A stretch of 45,671 nt of DNA from the NCBI RefSeq assembly GCF_029989365.1, contig NZ_JAPRAQ010000040.1:1-45671 (forward strand), written 5' to 3'. The notes below the pieces were generated by a model. It was not told where the DNA came from. It ran no database searches and saw only the letters and a program-made list of their open reading frames with translations. Within the stretch, counting starts at the first letter, position 1, and every line of letters starts with the position of its first letter. Of this stretch, positions 23,935-32,079 are shown piece after piece. The DNA comes from Bradyrhizobium sp. Arg816 (lineage in GTDB: Bacteria > Pseudomonadota > Alphaproteobacteria > Rhizobiales > Xanthobacteraceae). The translations under genes were made by a program, and so were the position numbers.

Positions 23935-25371
23935 CTATTTTTGTCCCTTTCTCGCTGGCTTCGCTTTAGATGTTTTCTTGGCAGTTTTCTTGGCAGTTTT
24001 CCTGCCCGATTTCTTGGCCAGCTTCGCGCGGCCGAGCGCAGCGGCAACATCCAGCAGGCCGGCGCCGTACTCCGAGGTAAAATCCCGTCCCCGCATCGCC
24101 GGCAGTTTGATCGCAGTCGCGATCAGACGCTTTGCAACCGCAAGCCCGGCCGCCTTGGATTTCGGCTTGTTGATGTAGACGAGCGCAGCGGCACCGGTCA
24201 CATGCGGTGTTGCCATCGACGTCCCGGGCCAGGAATCGTAGCTGGTATGGTCGGCGAAGCTTGCCTTCACCCGGGGCACCGTCGACAGGATGTTGACACC
24301 CGGCGCGACCAGCTTGATGTGCTTCCCCGTATTCGAGAACGAGGCGCGCCGATGGGACTCGTCGACGGCGCCAACTCCGATCGTGTCCGCGTAGCCCGCC
24401 GGATACTCCTTCGGATTGCCGTCCTCGAACTCGTTCCCCATCGCGGTGGAGATGACGACGCCGGCATTGATCAGTTCGGCGAAGGCCGTCGCTTCCGTCT
24501 TTGAATGGTCCTCGCCGCCGATGCTGAGGTTGATGACCTTGATGTTGGAATCGAGCGCGGCCGCGAGCGCCTTGCTGTAGAAATCGAAGTTGAAATTCTC
24601 GTCGTCGCCTGCCCGCCTGGGATCGTCGAACACCTTCCAGCAGTGCAACCGGCAATTGGCCAGGCCTGCGATACCGACCGAATTATTGACCACGGCCGCG
24701 ATCGTGCCGCTGACATGCGTGCCATGACCGAGAAAATCACGCGCTCCGTTGCCGTCGTGCCTGTAGTCCTCGATCGCGTCTACGAGATCGGGATGTCCGG
24801 CGTCGACACCGCTATCGAGCACAGCGACATGAACCCGCCCCGCGCCTGGCCGCCGTCGATCGAACCATCTGATGGCGCGAAGCCCCCACTGCCGGATCTT
24901 CATGGGATCGGCGGCGGCACTGAGCCACCGGTTGGGAACGGGCTCGACCAGATCCACCGCCCTGGAAGCACGCAGGCGCTTCAGGACTCCCGCATCGACC
25001 TTCCCGTCCTTCAACTGCACGATCTGAAATCCGGCCAGCGCCTCCCGCGGCGGCGCCGTTGCGGAGCGTGCTAGCGAGCGATGAACCGCGGCCAAAGCCA
25101 TCGCCTGGGGCTGCGCGGCTGCCTCATCGCCGCCGACCACGAACAGCGGCTTCATCGATTGAAGTCCGAAATTGTCGCGCAGGAAATCAATCGGACCTCT
25201 GACGTCGTCGGGCATCGCAGCCATCAGCGCGCGTGACGTTGTCGCCTGAAGCGAGGCTGCCGCGATCTGCCGGACAGCGGCCGGCTTCAACCGAACGATC
25301 AATTGTCCCGGGACATGCTTGCGACGGCGCGGCCGATCGCCCGCGACCCGCATTGCCTGCGTTGGGGCCAT
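23935..25371 (-). CDS. Subtilisin-like serine protease (S8)
   Basis: 478 residues from ATG 25371 (AAGGAATTCGTC upstream). The N-terminal about 150 residues form a fervidolysin-type prodomain (PGQLIVRLKPAAVRQI, FQIVQLKDGKVD, VDLVEPVPNR). S8 domain from about 155: Asp186 in VAVLDSGVDAGHPD, His216 in GHGTHVSGT, oxyanion Asn313 in AMGNEFEDG, Ser385 in GTSMATPHVTG. All catalytic residues are present. The last 40 residues are Lys-rich (KKSGRKTAKKTAKKTSKAK), which may bind nucleic acid or membranes. No Sec signal peptide is visible, so it may act in the cytosol or be secreted by a type I-like route. Flanked by a small possible inhibitor gene. Confidence 0.92.
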   Translation of the reverse strand: MAPTQAMRVAGDRPRRRKHVPGQLIVRLKPAAVRQIAAASLQATTSRALMAAMPDDVRGPIDFLRDNFGLQSMKPLFVVGGDEAAAQPQAMALAAVHRSLARSATAPPREALAGFQIVQLKDGKVDAGVLKRLRASRAVDLVEPVPNRWLSAAADPMKIRQWGLRAIRWFDRRRPGAGRVHVAVLDSGVDAGHPDLVDAIEDYRHDGNGARDFLGHGTHVSGTIAAVVNNSVGIAGLANCRLHCWKVFDDPRRAGDDENFNFDFYSKALAAALDSNIKVINLSIGGEDHSKTEATAFAELINAGVVISTAMGNEFEDGNPKEYPAGYADTIGVGAVDESHRRASFSNTGKHIKLVAPGVNILSTVPRVKASFADHTSYDSWPGTSMATPHVTGAAALVYINKPKSKAAGLAVAKRLIATAIKLPAMRGRDFTSEYGAGLLDVAAALGRAKLAKKSGRKTAKKTAKKTSKAKPARKGQK

Positions 25372-25542
25372 GACGAATTCCTTGCTTGAAAAGCAACAAA
25401 ATACGACACCCGTTATAAGCGAAATTTCTGGCCTACGCCACCTGCGCCATGCCGTGGCTACGCCGGGCCGCACTTGCTATTTCGGGGGATAGCGGCCGAG
25501 CCGGAGAATGCTATCCTGCGCCCCTCAATCAGGGAGACCTTC

Positions 25543-26145
25543 GTGACCGATCTTTGCGCCGAAGACCTCGCCACCATCTATGCGAAACCGAGCCCGCGCG
25601 TGATCGCAAAGGCCCGTCCCGCGATCGATGCGCATGCGAAGAAATTCATCGAGATGTCGCCGTTCTGCGTGCTTGCAACGTCAGGCGTCGACGGCAGCGT
25701 CGATGCATCGCCGCGCGGCGGAGGGGTTGGCTTCGTCCATGTCGGCGGCCCCAACCAATTGCTGATGCCCGACCGTTCCGGCAACAACCGGATCGACAGT
25801 TTTCGCAACGTCGTCGAAGGCTCGGGCTTCGTGCATCTGTTGTTCTTCGTCCCCGGCATCGACGAGACGCTGCGCGTCGGCGGACGCGGCACGCTCTCGG
25901 CCGATCCGGATCTGCTCGCATCGATGGTGGAATTCGGCAAGCCTCCGCGCGCGGTGCTGAACGTCGCGGTCAGCGAAGTCTATTTCCACTGCGGCAAGGC
26001 GCTGATGCGCTCGAAGCTGTGGTCACCGGAGAAGGTGCAGCGGTCGGTGATGCCGAGCATCGGCCAGGTCATTCACGACCAGACCGGCCTGGGGGAGCCG
26101 GAGAGCCAGGAGATCGTCGAGGAGCGCTACAAGACGCAGCTGTAG
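25543..26145 (+). CDS. PPOX-class FMN flavoprotein (DR2398/MSMEG_1061 type)
   Basis: 200 residues from GTG 25543 with AGGGAGACC upstream; the frame is open further upstream. Split-barrel FMN fold: FIEMSPFCVLATSGVDGS, DASPRGGGVGFVHV, LMPDRSGNNRIDSFRNV, GIDETLRVGGRGTLSADP and the late EVYFHCGKALMRSKLW, which together match the pyridoxamine 5'-phosphate oxidase-related group with the conserved DRxGNxRxD block. Cytosolic flavin oxidoreductase of unknown substrate; possibly haem- or F420-related chemistry in the family. Single gene; palindromic repeat after it. Confidence 0.87.
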   Translation: MTDLCAEDLATIYAKPSPRVIAKARPAIDAHAKKFIEMSPFCVLATSGVDGSVDASPRGGGVGFVHVGGPNQLLMPDRSGNNRIDSFRNVVEGSGFVHLLFFVPGIDETLRVGGRGTLSADPDLLASMVEFGKPPRAVLNVAVSEVYFHCGKALMRSKLWSPEKVQRSVMPSIGQVIHDQTGLGEPESQEIVEERYKTQL

Positions 26146-26162
26146 CTCTGGCACCAACCACA

Positions 26163-26317
26163 GTGTCGTCCCGGACAAGCGAAGCGCAGATCCGGGACCC
26201 ATAGCCACAGGAAATGGTTTGGCGAAGACTCGGAGTTACCAGCTCGCGCCGCAATTACTCCCTGTGGTTATGGGTCCCCGCGCCCCGTGCGCAATTGCGC
26301 ACTAGGGGGGACGACAC
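26163..26317. repeat. Palindromic repeat, family E
   Basis: Outer arms GTGTCGTCCC / GGGGACGACAC, inner arms CCCATAGCCACAGG / CCTGTGGTTATGGG, plus short internal hairpins (TGCGCAATTGCGCA). It separates the convergent PPOX and bacterioferritin genes; the bfr stop is just beyond its right end. Confidence 0.83.
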
Positions 26318-26341
26318 CGAGTATGCGGCTAACGCCGGAGC

Positions 26342-26830
26342 TTAGTGCCCCTCGCCCTCAAGCCCGCCGACGTGCTTCTGGGTGTAGAGTTCGAGACCGA
26401 TGCGGCCGATCAGGTCAAGCTGGGTTTCGAGGAAATCGATGTGGTGCTCCTCGTCGCTCATCAGCTTCTCGAACAGGTCGCGCGTGACGTAGTCCTTGGC
26501 GCTGTTGCAATAGCCGGCGGCCTCCTGGTAGAGCGCCCGCGCGCTCATCTCGGCGGCGAGATCGCACTCGATGATCTCCTTGACGTTCTGGCCGATGCGC
26601 AACGGGTCGAGCACCTGCATGTTCGGGAAGCCGTCGAAGAACAGGATCCGCTCAGTGAGCTTGTCGGCGTGCTCCATCTCCTCGATGGACTCCTTGCGCC
26701 AGACCTTGGCCATGTCCCGCAGGCCCCAATTGTCGAGGAAGCGGTAGTGCAGCCAGTATTGGTTGATTGCAGTCAGCTCGTGGCGCAGCGCCTTGTTGAG
26801 ATAGTCGATGACTTTTGCGTCGCCCTGCAT
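26342..26830 (-). CDS. bfr: Bacterioferritin
   Basis: 162 residues from ATG 26830, set by GGAG 6 bases upstream. All ligands stand at canonical positions: ferroxidase Glu18, Glu51, His54, Glu94, Glu127, His130, and haem ligand Met52 (IEEMEHAD). Stores iron as a 24-mer in the cytosol. An almost perfect iron-control site lies 42 bases upstream, so transcription is probably under Irr. bfd, encoding the ferredoxin that releases its iron, lies upstream on the same strand. Confidence 0.97.
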   Translation of the reverse strand: MQGDAKVIDYLNKALRHELTAINQYWLHYRFLDNWGLRDMAKVWRKESIEEMEHADKLTERILFFDGFPNMQVLDPLRIGQNVKEIIECDLAAEMSARALYQEAAGYCNSAKDYVTRDLFEKLMSDEEHHIDFLETQLDLIGRIGLELYTQKHVGGLEGEGH

Positions 26831-26871
26831 GATGCACTCCAAATCTTGCGTCCAAATCGGCCCTAACCGAC

Positions 26872-26888
26872 TTTAGAACGCTTCTAAG
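26872..26888 (-). promoter_or_regulatory. Irr-type iron-control element upstream of bfr
   Basis: TTTAGAACGCTTCTAAG fits the rhizobial iron-control pattern TTTrGAAynrTTCyAAr at 16 of 17 positions and is an almost perfect inverted repeat. It lies 42 bases before the bfr start, in the expected promoter region. In rhizobia such sites are bound by Irr under low iron, which represses bfr. Confidence 0.8.
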
Positions 26889-26962
26889 TCAGTTTAAGGA
26901 CGAGGGCAACCGGCTACGGAGACGCAGCCGGGGGAAAAGCTCAGCCGAAATTGCGGAAGTTT

Positions 26963-27235
26963 TCAGCAGGCCGCGAGGGCGAACTGGGCGAGCTCGGCGG
27001 TCTCGTCATTGGCGGCCGCGGTATGGCTGTGCGGGCAACCGGAGCAGCAGGACTTGGCACAGGGGCCGAGCGCTTCGTCGATGATGGTCTTGATGGTACG
27101 GGCGCAGCGGCCGCATTCGGCGCTACAGCCGAGGCATCCATAGACCTGCTTGGCATGACGGACGGCGTCGTCAGACTCGGCCACGGCGGCGCGGATGTCG
27201 TCATCGCTCAGCACGTTACAGGAACAAACGATCAT
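26963..27235 (-). CDS. bfd: Bacterioferritin-associated ferredoxin (Bfd)
   Basis: 90 residues. The Bfd 2Fe-2S ligands are visible as Cys4, Cys6 (CSC) and Cys41, Cys44 (CGRC), with ARTIKTIIDEAL after. Bfd reduces bacterioferritin so iron can leave. The end is longer than E. coli Bfd and carries additional cysteines (CAKSCCSGCPHSH), and there are also Cys34 and Cys37. The gene is upstream of bfr on the same strand, 132 bases apart. The ribosome site is weak. Two Irr-box-like sequences lie upstream. Confidence 0.92.
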   Translation of the reverse strand: MIVCSCNVLSDDDIRAAVAESDDAVRHAKQVYGCLGCSAECGRCARTIKTIIDEALGPCAKSCCSGCPHSHTAAANDETAELAQFALAAC

Positions 27236-27312
27236 GGAAGCGGCGGGCCCTTCGGTGATGCACCATCATCGATATTTAAGGGCCCGTCCGGATGCAAAGG
27301 GAAAAACCGGTA

Positions 27313-27361
27313 TTTGAAGCTATTCCAAACTGGCCGGGAAACAGCCTAGAACGGCTCTAAA
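27313..27361 (-). promoter_or_regulatory. Two weaker Irr-box-like sites upstream of bfd
   Basis: TTTGAAGCTATTCCAAA (27313-27329) matches the pattern at about 15 of 17 positions, and CCTAGAACGGCTCTAAA (27345-27361) at about 14. They are 78-126 bases upstream of bfd. Two sites in tandem, near a clear bfr site, raise their likelihood. Confidence 0.45.
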
Positions 27362-27396
27362 ATAGGGTGTTGCGCTGGATCAAGATTTTGGCGGAC

Positions 27397-27690
27397 CTAG
27401 TCACCGCCACCACCTCCACCACCATCGCCGCCACCTCCGCAATCCCCGCCATTGCTACCGCTATCGCTGCTGGAACAGCTGTCGCTCGAGCTCCCCGAGC
27501 TGTCACCAGAGAACCAGCTCCCTAGCGAGAAGCCGTCGCTGGCCCCTGAACCGTCGCCGCCACTCCCTCCGTCATTGCCAGCACCCGCCCGCGAGCGCCG
27601 GCCGCGGTTCTGCAGATGGGTGAACCAGCCATAGCCGATCGCGAAAATGACCCCGGCAGCGATCAAAGTATTCATCATCGCGTTGCCCAT
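27397..27690 (-). CDS. Small single-pass protein with Gly/Ser/Cys-rich tail
   Basis: 97 residues from ATG 27690 (GAGGGAGACGACG upstream). One hydrophobic segment (TLIAAGVIFAIGYGWF, about residues 8-24) makes it a probable inner-membrane or signal-anchored protein. The rest is low complexity: NRGRRSRAGAGNDGGSGGDG, FSLGSWFSGDSSGSSSDSC and a final Gly-rich run with cysteines. It resembles no family I know. Divergent from the gene at 27825 with about 130 bases between. Confidence 0.6.
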   Translation of the reverse strand: MGNAMMNTLIAAGVIFAIGYGWFTHLQNRGRRSRAGAGNDGGSGGDGSGASDGFSLGSWFSGDSSGSSSDSCSSSDSGSNGGDCGGGGDGGGGGGGD

Positions 27691-27824
27691 CGTCGTCTCC
27701 CTCGCGGACCTGCGATCCATTCATTGGTCGCCCCCGGCGAAGGTGCCGTTCATTGATCATTCAAGCGAAGTATGGAACTTTACCCCCAAAGAGTTCCCGC
27801 CTGTTCGTGCGAAAGGTCAAGCCA

Positions 27825-28151
27825 ATGAAGAAGTCGCTCCTGACGGTCGTCGCCGTCGCCACCCTGGCCCTCATGGCCGGGACACCGGCCCAAGCTCAGC
27901 GTGGTGTCGCCGCCGGCGTGGCCGCCGGGATCATCGGTGGCGCCATTGTGGGCGGCGCGCTGGCCTCTCCGTATTATTACGGACCCGGCCCGGGCTACTC
28001 CTATGGCCCCGGCTATTACCCGCCCCGCTACTACGCGCCGGGTCCCGGCTATGTCGCGGACGACTATTACGGTGACGGCTGCGTCTGGCAGCGGCAGCGC
28101 TTCTGGGATGGCTACGCCTGGCGCACCCGCCGCGTCAGAGTCTGTGGCTGA
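27825..28151 (+). CDS. Glycine-zipper exported protein, paralogue 1
   Basis: 108 residues from ATG 27825 with AAAGG upstream. Signal peptide about 1-24 (PAQAQ). Then a glycine-zipper helix AAGVAAGIIGGAIVGGALAS (membrane-inserting), a Tyr/Gly/Pro-rich stretch (YYYGPGPGYSYGPGYYPP) and a C-terminal block CVWQRQRFWDGYAWRTR with VRVC at the end. The two terminal cysteines probably form a disulfide. Layout matches the gene at 28363. Function unknown, likely an envelope protein. Confidence 0.78.
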   Translation: MKKSLLTVVAVATLALMAGTPAQAQRGVAAGVAAGIIGGAIVGGALASPYYYGPGPGYSYGPGYYPPRYYAPGPGYVADDYYGDGCVWQRQRFWDGYAWRTRRVRVCG

Positions 28152-28362
28152 GACGCGCTGAACCGGTTCACAACGGATGCGCCGTTCATCTCCGGGCCCG
28201 AAAAAGACCGCTTTTTCTCGTCACAGCTCCGTGCGCGTTTACCGTGGATTGACCAATTGCGCGCTTCCTAGCTGCACGGTCGATTTCATCAGAGTGTGCG
28301 TGAACCTTTGAAACCCCGACGCTCCTAACAAGGGACGTCCATCTCCCAGGAGAGCCAAGAGC

Positions 28363-28644
28363 ATGAAGAAGACTTTTGTTGCCGCCCTCACGGTTGCGAC
28401 GATCGCCGGTTCGCTGGTGACCGCTGCTCCGTCCGCGAAGGCCCATGACGGCGTCGGCGCCGGCATCGCAGCCGGCCTGATCGGTGGCGCCATCGTCGGC
28501 GGCGCCATCGCATCGAGCCGTCCCGCCTATGGCGGACCGGTCTACGTGGCCGAGCCCCCGCCGCCCGCGCCCTGCTACTGGCAGCGCCAACGCTATTGGG
28601 ACGGTTACGGCTGGGTCGTCCGCCCGGTTCGCGTTTGCTACTGA
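28363..28644 (+). CDS. Glycine-zipper exported protein, paralogue 2
   Basis: 93 residues with CCAGGAGAGCC upstream. Signal peptide about 1-27 (APSAKA). Glycine zipper GAGIAAGLIGGAIVGGAIAS, a short Pro-rich linker and the block CYWQRQRYWDGYGWVVR ending VRVCY. The zipper and the final block align nearly residue by residue with the gene at 27825; the Tyr-rich linker is missing. This pair is a local duplication. A strong terminator follows. Confidence 0.8.
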   Translation: MKKTFVAALTVATIAGSLVTAAPSAKAHDGVGAGIAAGLIGGAIVGGAIASSRPAYGGPVYVAEPPPPAPCYWQRQRYWDGYGWVVRPVRVCY

Positions 28645-28690
28645 TCTGATCGCAAGATCCGATCGCATGGCGCATCCGCGCCGCGATCGA

Positions 28691-28725
28691 AGCCCGGCCG
28701 AGCACCTCGGCCGGGCTTTTTCTTT
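28691..28725 (+). terminator. Rho-independent terminator
   Basis: 12-bp perfect stem AGCCCGGCCGAG / CTCGGCCGGGCT with a CAC loop, followed by TTTTCTTTG, 47 bases after the second glycine-zipper gene. Confidence 0.92.
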
Positions 28726-28743
28726 GGTGAAGCGTTAAGGCCG

Positions 28744-29970
28744 CTACCGCGCCGCCTGGATCGAGCGCAGCACCTCTTCGCTCGGCCAGCAATCGACCTT
28801 GAGGCCTGCCGACTTCTGGTAGGCGCCGAGCGCCGCGCGCGTCTGCATCCCGGCCTTGCCGTCGATCTTGTCCTTGTAGAGCCCGACGCGCGTGAGCCCG
28901 CGCTGCATGGTCTCGACGTCCTTGGTGCGCAACTGCCTGGAGGCCGCCCATTGCGTCGCGAACGGCAGCGGGCTCGTCATGCGGTCGGCGAGATGGCCGA
29001 CGAACAGCACGTAGAGGTCGGAGAAATTGTACTCCTTGATGACGAAGTAGTTCTTCGTCGTCAGGAACGACGGGCCGTAAATGCCTTCCGGCTGCAGCAG
29101 CGAGGCCGGCTGCGCCTGCTCGGCAGCGCTCAGCTTCTCGCCACGCACCGGCACAAAACCTTCGCGCAGCCACTGGCCGATCGGCTTCGTCACCTCGGGC
29201 ACGCCGCTGGTGCAATCGACCTTGGCCGGCGCCTGCACCTCGTAAGCCCAGCGCACGCCGCTCTGCCAGCCCTTGTTGACGAGCTGCTGCGCGGCCGAGG
29301 CCAGCGCATCCGGCACCGAATGCCAGATGTCGATGCGGCCGTCGCCGTCGAAGTCGACACCGTGCTTGTAATATTCGGACGGCAGGAATTGCGTGAGCCC
29401 GGTGGCGCCCGCCCAGGATGAGCGCATGTCCTTGCGCGTCACCACGCCCTCGCCGAGGATCTTCAGCGAGAGGATGAACTCGTTGCGATAGGTATCCTTG
29501 CGACGCCCGACATAGGCCTGCGTCGCCAGCACGCGCACGAGATCGTAAGGCAGCGTATAGCGGCCGTAATCGGTCTCACGGCCCCAGATCGCGAGCATCA
29601 CCGTCGCCGGCACACCGGATTTCTTTTCGATCTCGCTGAGCGCCGGACGATATTTTTGCAGCAGCCGTTGCCCCTCCCCCGCAAGCCGCGCGATCGATGC
29701 TTCCTTGACGTAGTCGGCAGGCACCTGCACGAACTCGGCCTGCGACGGCGCACCGGTGGCCGGACGTCCCGGCAGAATCAGATCGGGCAGCTTGTAGTCG
29801 GGCTCGAGCCCGCGCGTCTGCTGGTCGAACGTCGCGCGCGATACGCCGGCGGCCTGCGCCTCCGGCCAGAGCGAGGCGATGAACTGCGTGAAGGCGGCGT
29901 CGGCAGCGCGGGCGGGCGACAGGCCGCAGATGATCGTGATCACCGCAGCTATGAGCGCCCGTCGCATCAT
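28744..29970 (-). CDS. Lytic murein transglycosylase, MltB family
   Basis: 408 residues; starts at MM (29970), 7 bases after the end of ettA, so the two are one transcript. Signal peptide about 1-23 (ARAADA). The SLT_2 domain (about 25-320) has the catalytic Glu132 in IWGRETDYGRY, WAGATGLTQFLPSEYYKHG and DIWHSVPDALASAA, the MltB pattern. The C-terminal PG_binding_1 domain at about 345-405 begins RTKDVETMQRGLTRVG. It cleaves peptidoglycan in the periplasm with anhydro ends. No lipobox, so soluble rather than lipoprotein. Confidence 0.93.
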   Translation of the reverse strand: MMRRALIAAVITIICGLSPARAADAAFTQFIASLWPEAQAAGVSRATFDQQTRGLEPDYKLPDLILPGRPATGAPSQAEFVQVPADYVKEASIARLAGEGQRLLQKYRPALSEIEKKSGVPATVMLAIWGRETDYGRYTLPYDLVRVLATQAYVGRRKDTYRNEFILSLKILGEGVVTRKDMRSSWAGATGLTQFLPSEYYKHGVDFDGDGRIDIWHSVPDALASAAQQLVNKGWQSGVRWAYEVQAPAKVDCTSGVPEVTKPIGQWLREGFVPVRGEKLSAAEQAQPASLLQPEGIYGPSFLTTKNYFVIKEYNFSDLYVLFVGHLADRMTSPLPFATQWAASRQLRTKDVETMQRGLTRVGLYKDKIDGKAGMQTRAALGAYQKSAGLKVDCWPSEEVLRSIQAAR

Positions 29971-29977
29971 GCCGAAA

Positions 29978-31627
29978 TCACCGCGTCAACTTCTTGTACT
30001 TCACGCGGTGCGGAATGATGCTGTCCTGGCCCAGGCGGCGCATCTTGTCCTTCTCGTAGTCCTGGAAGTTGCCTTCGAACCATTCGACGTGGCTGTCGCC
30101 TTCGAAGGCCAGGATGTGGGTCGCGATGCGATCGAGGAACCAGCGGTCATGGCTGATGATGACGGCGCAGCCGGCAAAATCCTCCAGCGCCTCTTCGAGC
30201 GCGCGCAGCGTGTCGACGTCGAGATCGTTGGTCGGTTCGTCGAGCAGCAGCACGTTGGCGCCGGACTTCAGCATTTTTGCCAGATGCACGCGGTTGCGCT
30301 CACCGCCGGAGAGCGCACCGACCTTCTTCTGCTGGTCGGCACCCTTGAAGTTGAACGACGAGCAATAGCCGCGCGAGTTCACTTCCTTCTTGCCGAGCAG
30401 GATCAGCTCGTTGCCGCCGGAAATCTCCTCCCAAACGTTCTTGCTGCCGTCGAGCGCGTCGCGCGACTGGTCGACATAACCGAGATGCACGGTCTCGCCG
30501 ACCGTGATGGTGCCCTTGTCCGGCGTTTCCTGCTTGGTGATCATCTTGAACAGCGTGGTCTTGCCGGCGCCGTTGGCGCCGATCACGCCGACGATGCCGC
30601 CGGGCGGCAGCTTGAAGGTAAGATCGTCGATCAGAAGGCGATCGCCATAGCCTTTGCTGAGCGTTTCGAAATCGACCACGTTGGCGCCGAGCCGCTCGGC
30701 GACGGGAATGATGATCTGCGCGGTCTGGGTCTGCTTCTCGCTCGCCTGCTTGAGCAGATCCTCGTAGCGCTGGTAGCGCGCCTTGGATTTGGCCTGACGC
30801 GCCTTCGGCGAGGACGCGACCCATTCCTGCTCGCGCGCGATCGTCTTCTGATGCGCGGCGTCCTCGCGGCCTTCCTGCTCGAGCCGCTTCTGCTTCTGCA
30901 CCAGCCAGGACGAGTAGTTGCCCTCGTAGGGAATTCCCTTGCCGCGGTCGAGCTCAAGAATCCAGCTCGTGACGTTGTCGAGGAAGTAGCGGTCGTGGGT
31001 GACGATCAGGATCGCGCCGGGATAGTTGCGCAGATGGCCTTCCAGCCAAGACACGGACTCGGCGTCGAGATGGTTGGTCGGTTCGTCGAGCAGCAACAGT
31101 TCGGGCTGGTCGAGCAGCAGCTTGCACAGCGCGACGCGGCGGCGCTCACCGCCGGAAAGTTTCGTGACGTCGGCATCGTCGGGCGGACAGCGCAGCGCGT
31201 CCATCGCCTGGTCGACCTTGCTGTCGAGATCCCAGAGGCCCTGGGCCTCGATCTCGTCCTGCAGCTTGGTCATCTCGTCGGCGGTTTCTTCCGAATAGTT
31301 CATCGCCAGCTCGTTGTAGCGATCGAGAATGGCCTTCTGCTTGGCGACACCAAGCATGACGTTCTCGCGCACGGAGAGCGTCGGATCGAGATGCGGTTCC
31401 TGCTCGAGATAGCCGACGCGGGCGCCCTGGGCGACCCAGGCCTCGCCGTTATACTCCTTGTCGAGGCCGGCCATGATCTTGAGCAGCGTCGACTTGCCCG
31501 AGCCGTTGACGCCGAGCACGCCGATCTTGGCGTCCGGGTAGAACGACAGATGAATGTTATCGAGCACCTTCCGGGTCGGGTAGCTCTTGGTCAGGCCCTG
31601 CATGAAATAGATGAACTGGCGCGCCAT
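29978..31627 (-). CDS. ettA: Energy-dependent translational throttle protein EttA (ABC-F)
   Basis: 549 residues from ATG 31627 (MARQFIYFMQ, the conserved EttA start). Two ABC domains: Walker A GVNGSGKST at 39-47 and GANGAGKTT in the second half; signatures LSGGERRRVAL and LSGGERNRVHL; Walker B LLLLDEPTNHLDAES and VLLLDEPTNDLDV. Between them is the ABC-F linker and arm with AHQKTIAREQEWVASSPKA. The toe domain and P-site-tRNA-interaction motif region are present. EttA binds the ribosomal E site and gates the first peptide bond by ATP/ADP ratio. Full length. Confidence 0.95.
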   Translation of the reverse strand: MARQFIYFMQGLTKSYPTRKVLDNIHLSFYPDAKIGVLGVNGSGKSTLLKIMAGLDKEYNGEAWVAQGARVGYLEQEPHLDPTLSVRENVMLGVAKQKAILDRYNELAMNYSEETADEMTKLQDEIEAQGLWDLDSKVDQAMDALRCPPDDADVTKLSGGERRRVALCKLLLDQPELLLLDEPTNHLDAESVSWLEGHLRNYPGAILIVTHDRYFLDNVTSWILELDRGKGIPYEGNYSSWLVQKQKRLEQEGREDAAHQKTIAREQEWVASSPKARQAKSKARYQRYEDLLKQASEKQTQTAQIIIPVAERLGANVVDFETLSKGYGDRLLIDDLTFKLPPGGIVGVIGANGAGKTTLFKMITKQETPDKGTITVGETVHLGYVDQSRDALDGSKNVWEEISGGNELILLGKKEVNSRGYCSSFNFKGADQQKKVGALSGGERNRVHLAKMLKSGANVLLLDEPTNDLDVDTLRALEEALEDFAGCAVIISHDRWFLDRIATHILAFEGDSHVEWFEGNFQDYEKDKMRRLGQDSIIPHRVKYKKLTR

Positions 31628-31863
31628 CGGTCCCGTGAAACCTTCGATTTGAGGAAATTTGCTTGCCGCCGATGTAACGATCCCGCCCCCAAAGGGCAAT
31701 GTTTTCCCTCCGTTCACCACGGATCAATACGGAATGGACACCATCCGGCCGCCGATCCGGACAATTGAAACCATTTTTTAATAAAGTGGGCCAAAGCTCG
31801 TCATGGCGCCGAAAAAGACGCCACCCGCGGCAGAAGCGGCGGGGAGAACAGCGAGGCCGCAGC

Positions 31864-32079
31864 ATGGCTCTGATCGAGACCACTTCCATCGGCGTTCCGA
31901 CGCGAGCCGGTAGCGCTTCCGGGCTCGTCACGGAGATCAAGGGCTTCTGGAGGCGCTTCTTCACCACCGCTTTCAACCCTTACCGCCCCGAGCTGCACTA
32001 CATGCGTGGTCCCGGCCCCGCCTGGCGCGCCAAGCACGGCATGGATACGCCGTTCCGCCTCAAGCCCCGCGACCTCTGA
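31864..32079 (+). CDS. Small hypothetical protein
   Basis: 71 residues from ATG 31864 (GCGAGG upstream). No signal peptide or TM. Basic and aromatic: EIKGFWRRFFTTAFNPYRPE, HYMRGPGPAWRAKHGM, ending RLKPRDL. The downstream part is reminiscent of short conserved Bradyrhizobium proteins of no known function. Whether it is a true gene depends on conservation, but the ribosome site and codon use support it. 236 bases separate it from the divergent ettA. Confidence 0.6.
   Translation: MALIETTSIGVPTRAGSASGLVTEIKGFWRRFFTTAFNPYRPELHYMRGPGPAWRAKHGMDTPFRLKPRDL

Noticed and set aside
22858..24504. Long rightward open frame of about 550 codons
   Set aside because: It runs out of frame through the hydrolase and exported CC-motif genes and antisense to the protease; composition is Arg/His-rich as expected of high-GC shadow frames.
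29879..31768. Rightward open frame of about 630 codons antisense to ettA
   Set aside because: It lies antisense to the conserved EttA gene; residue pattern mirrors the ABC coding frame and has no domain.
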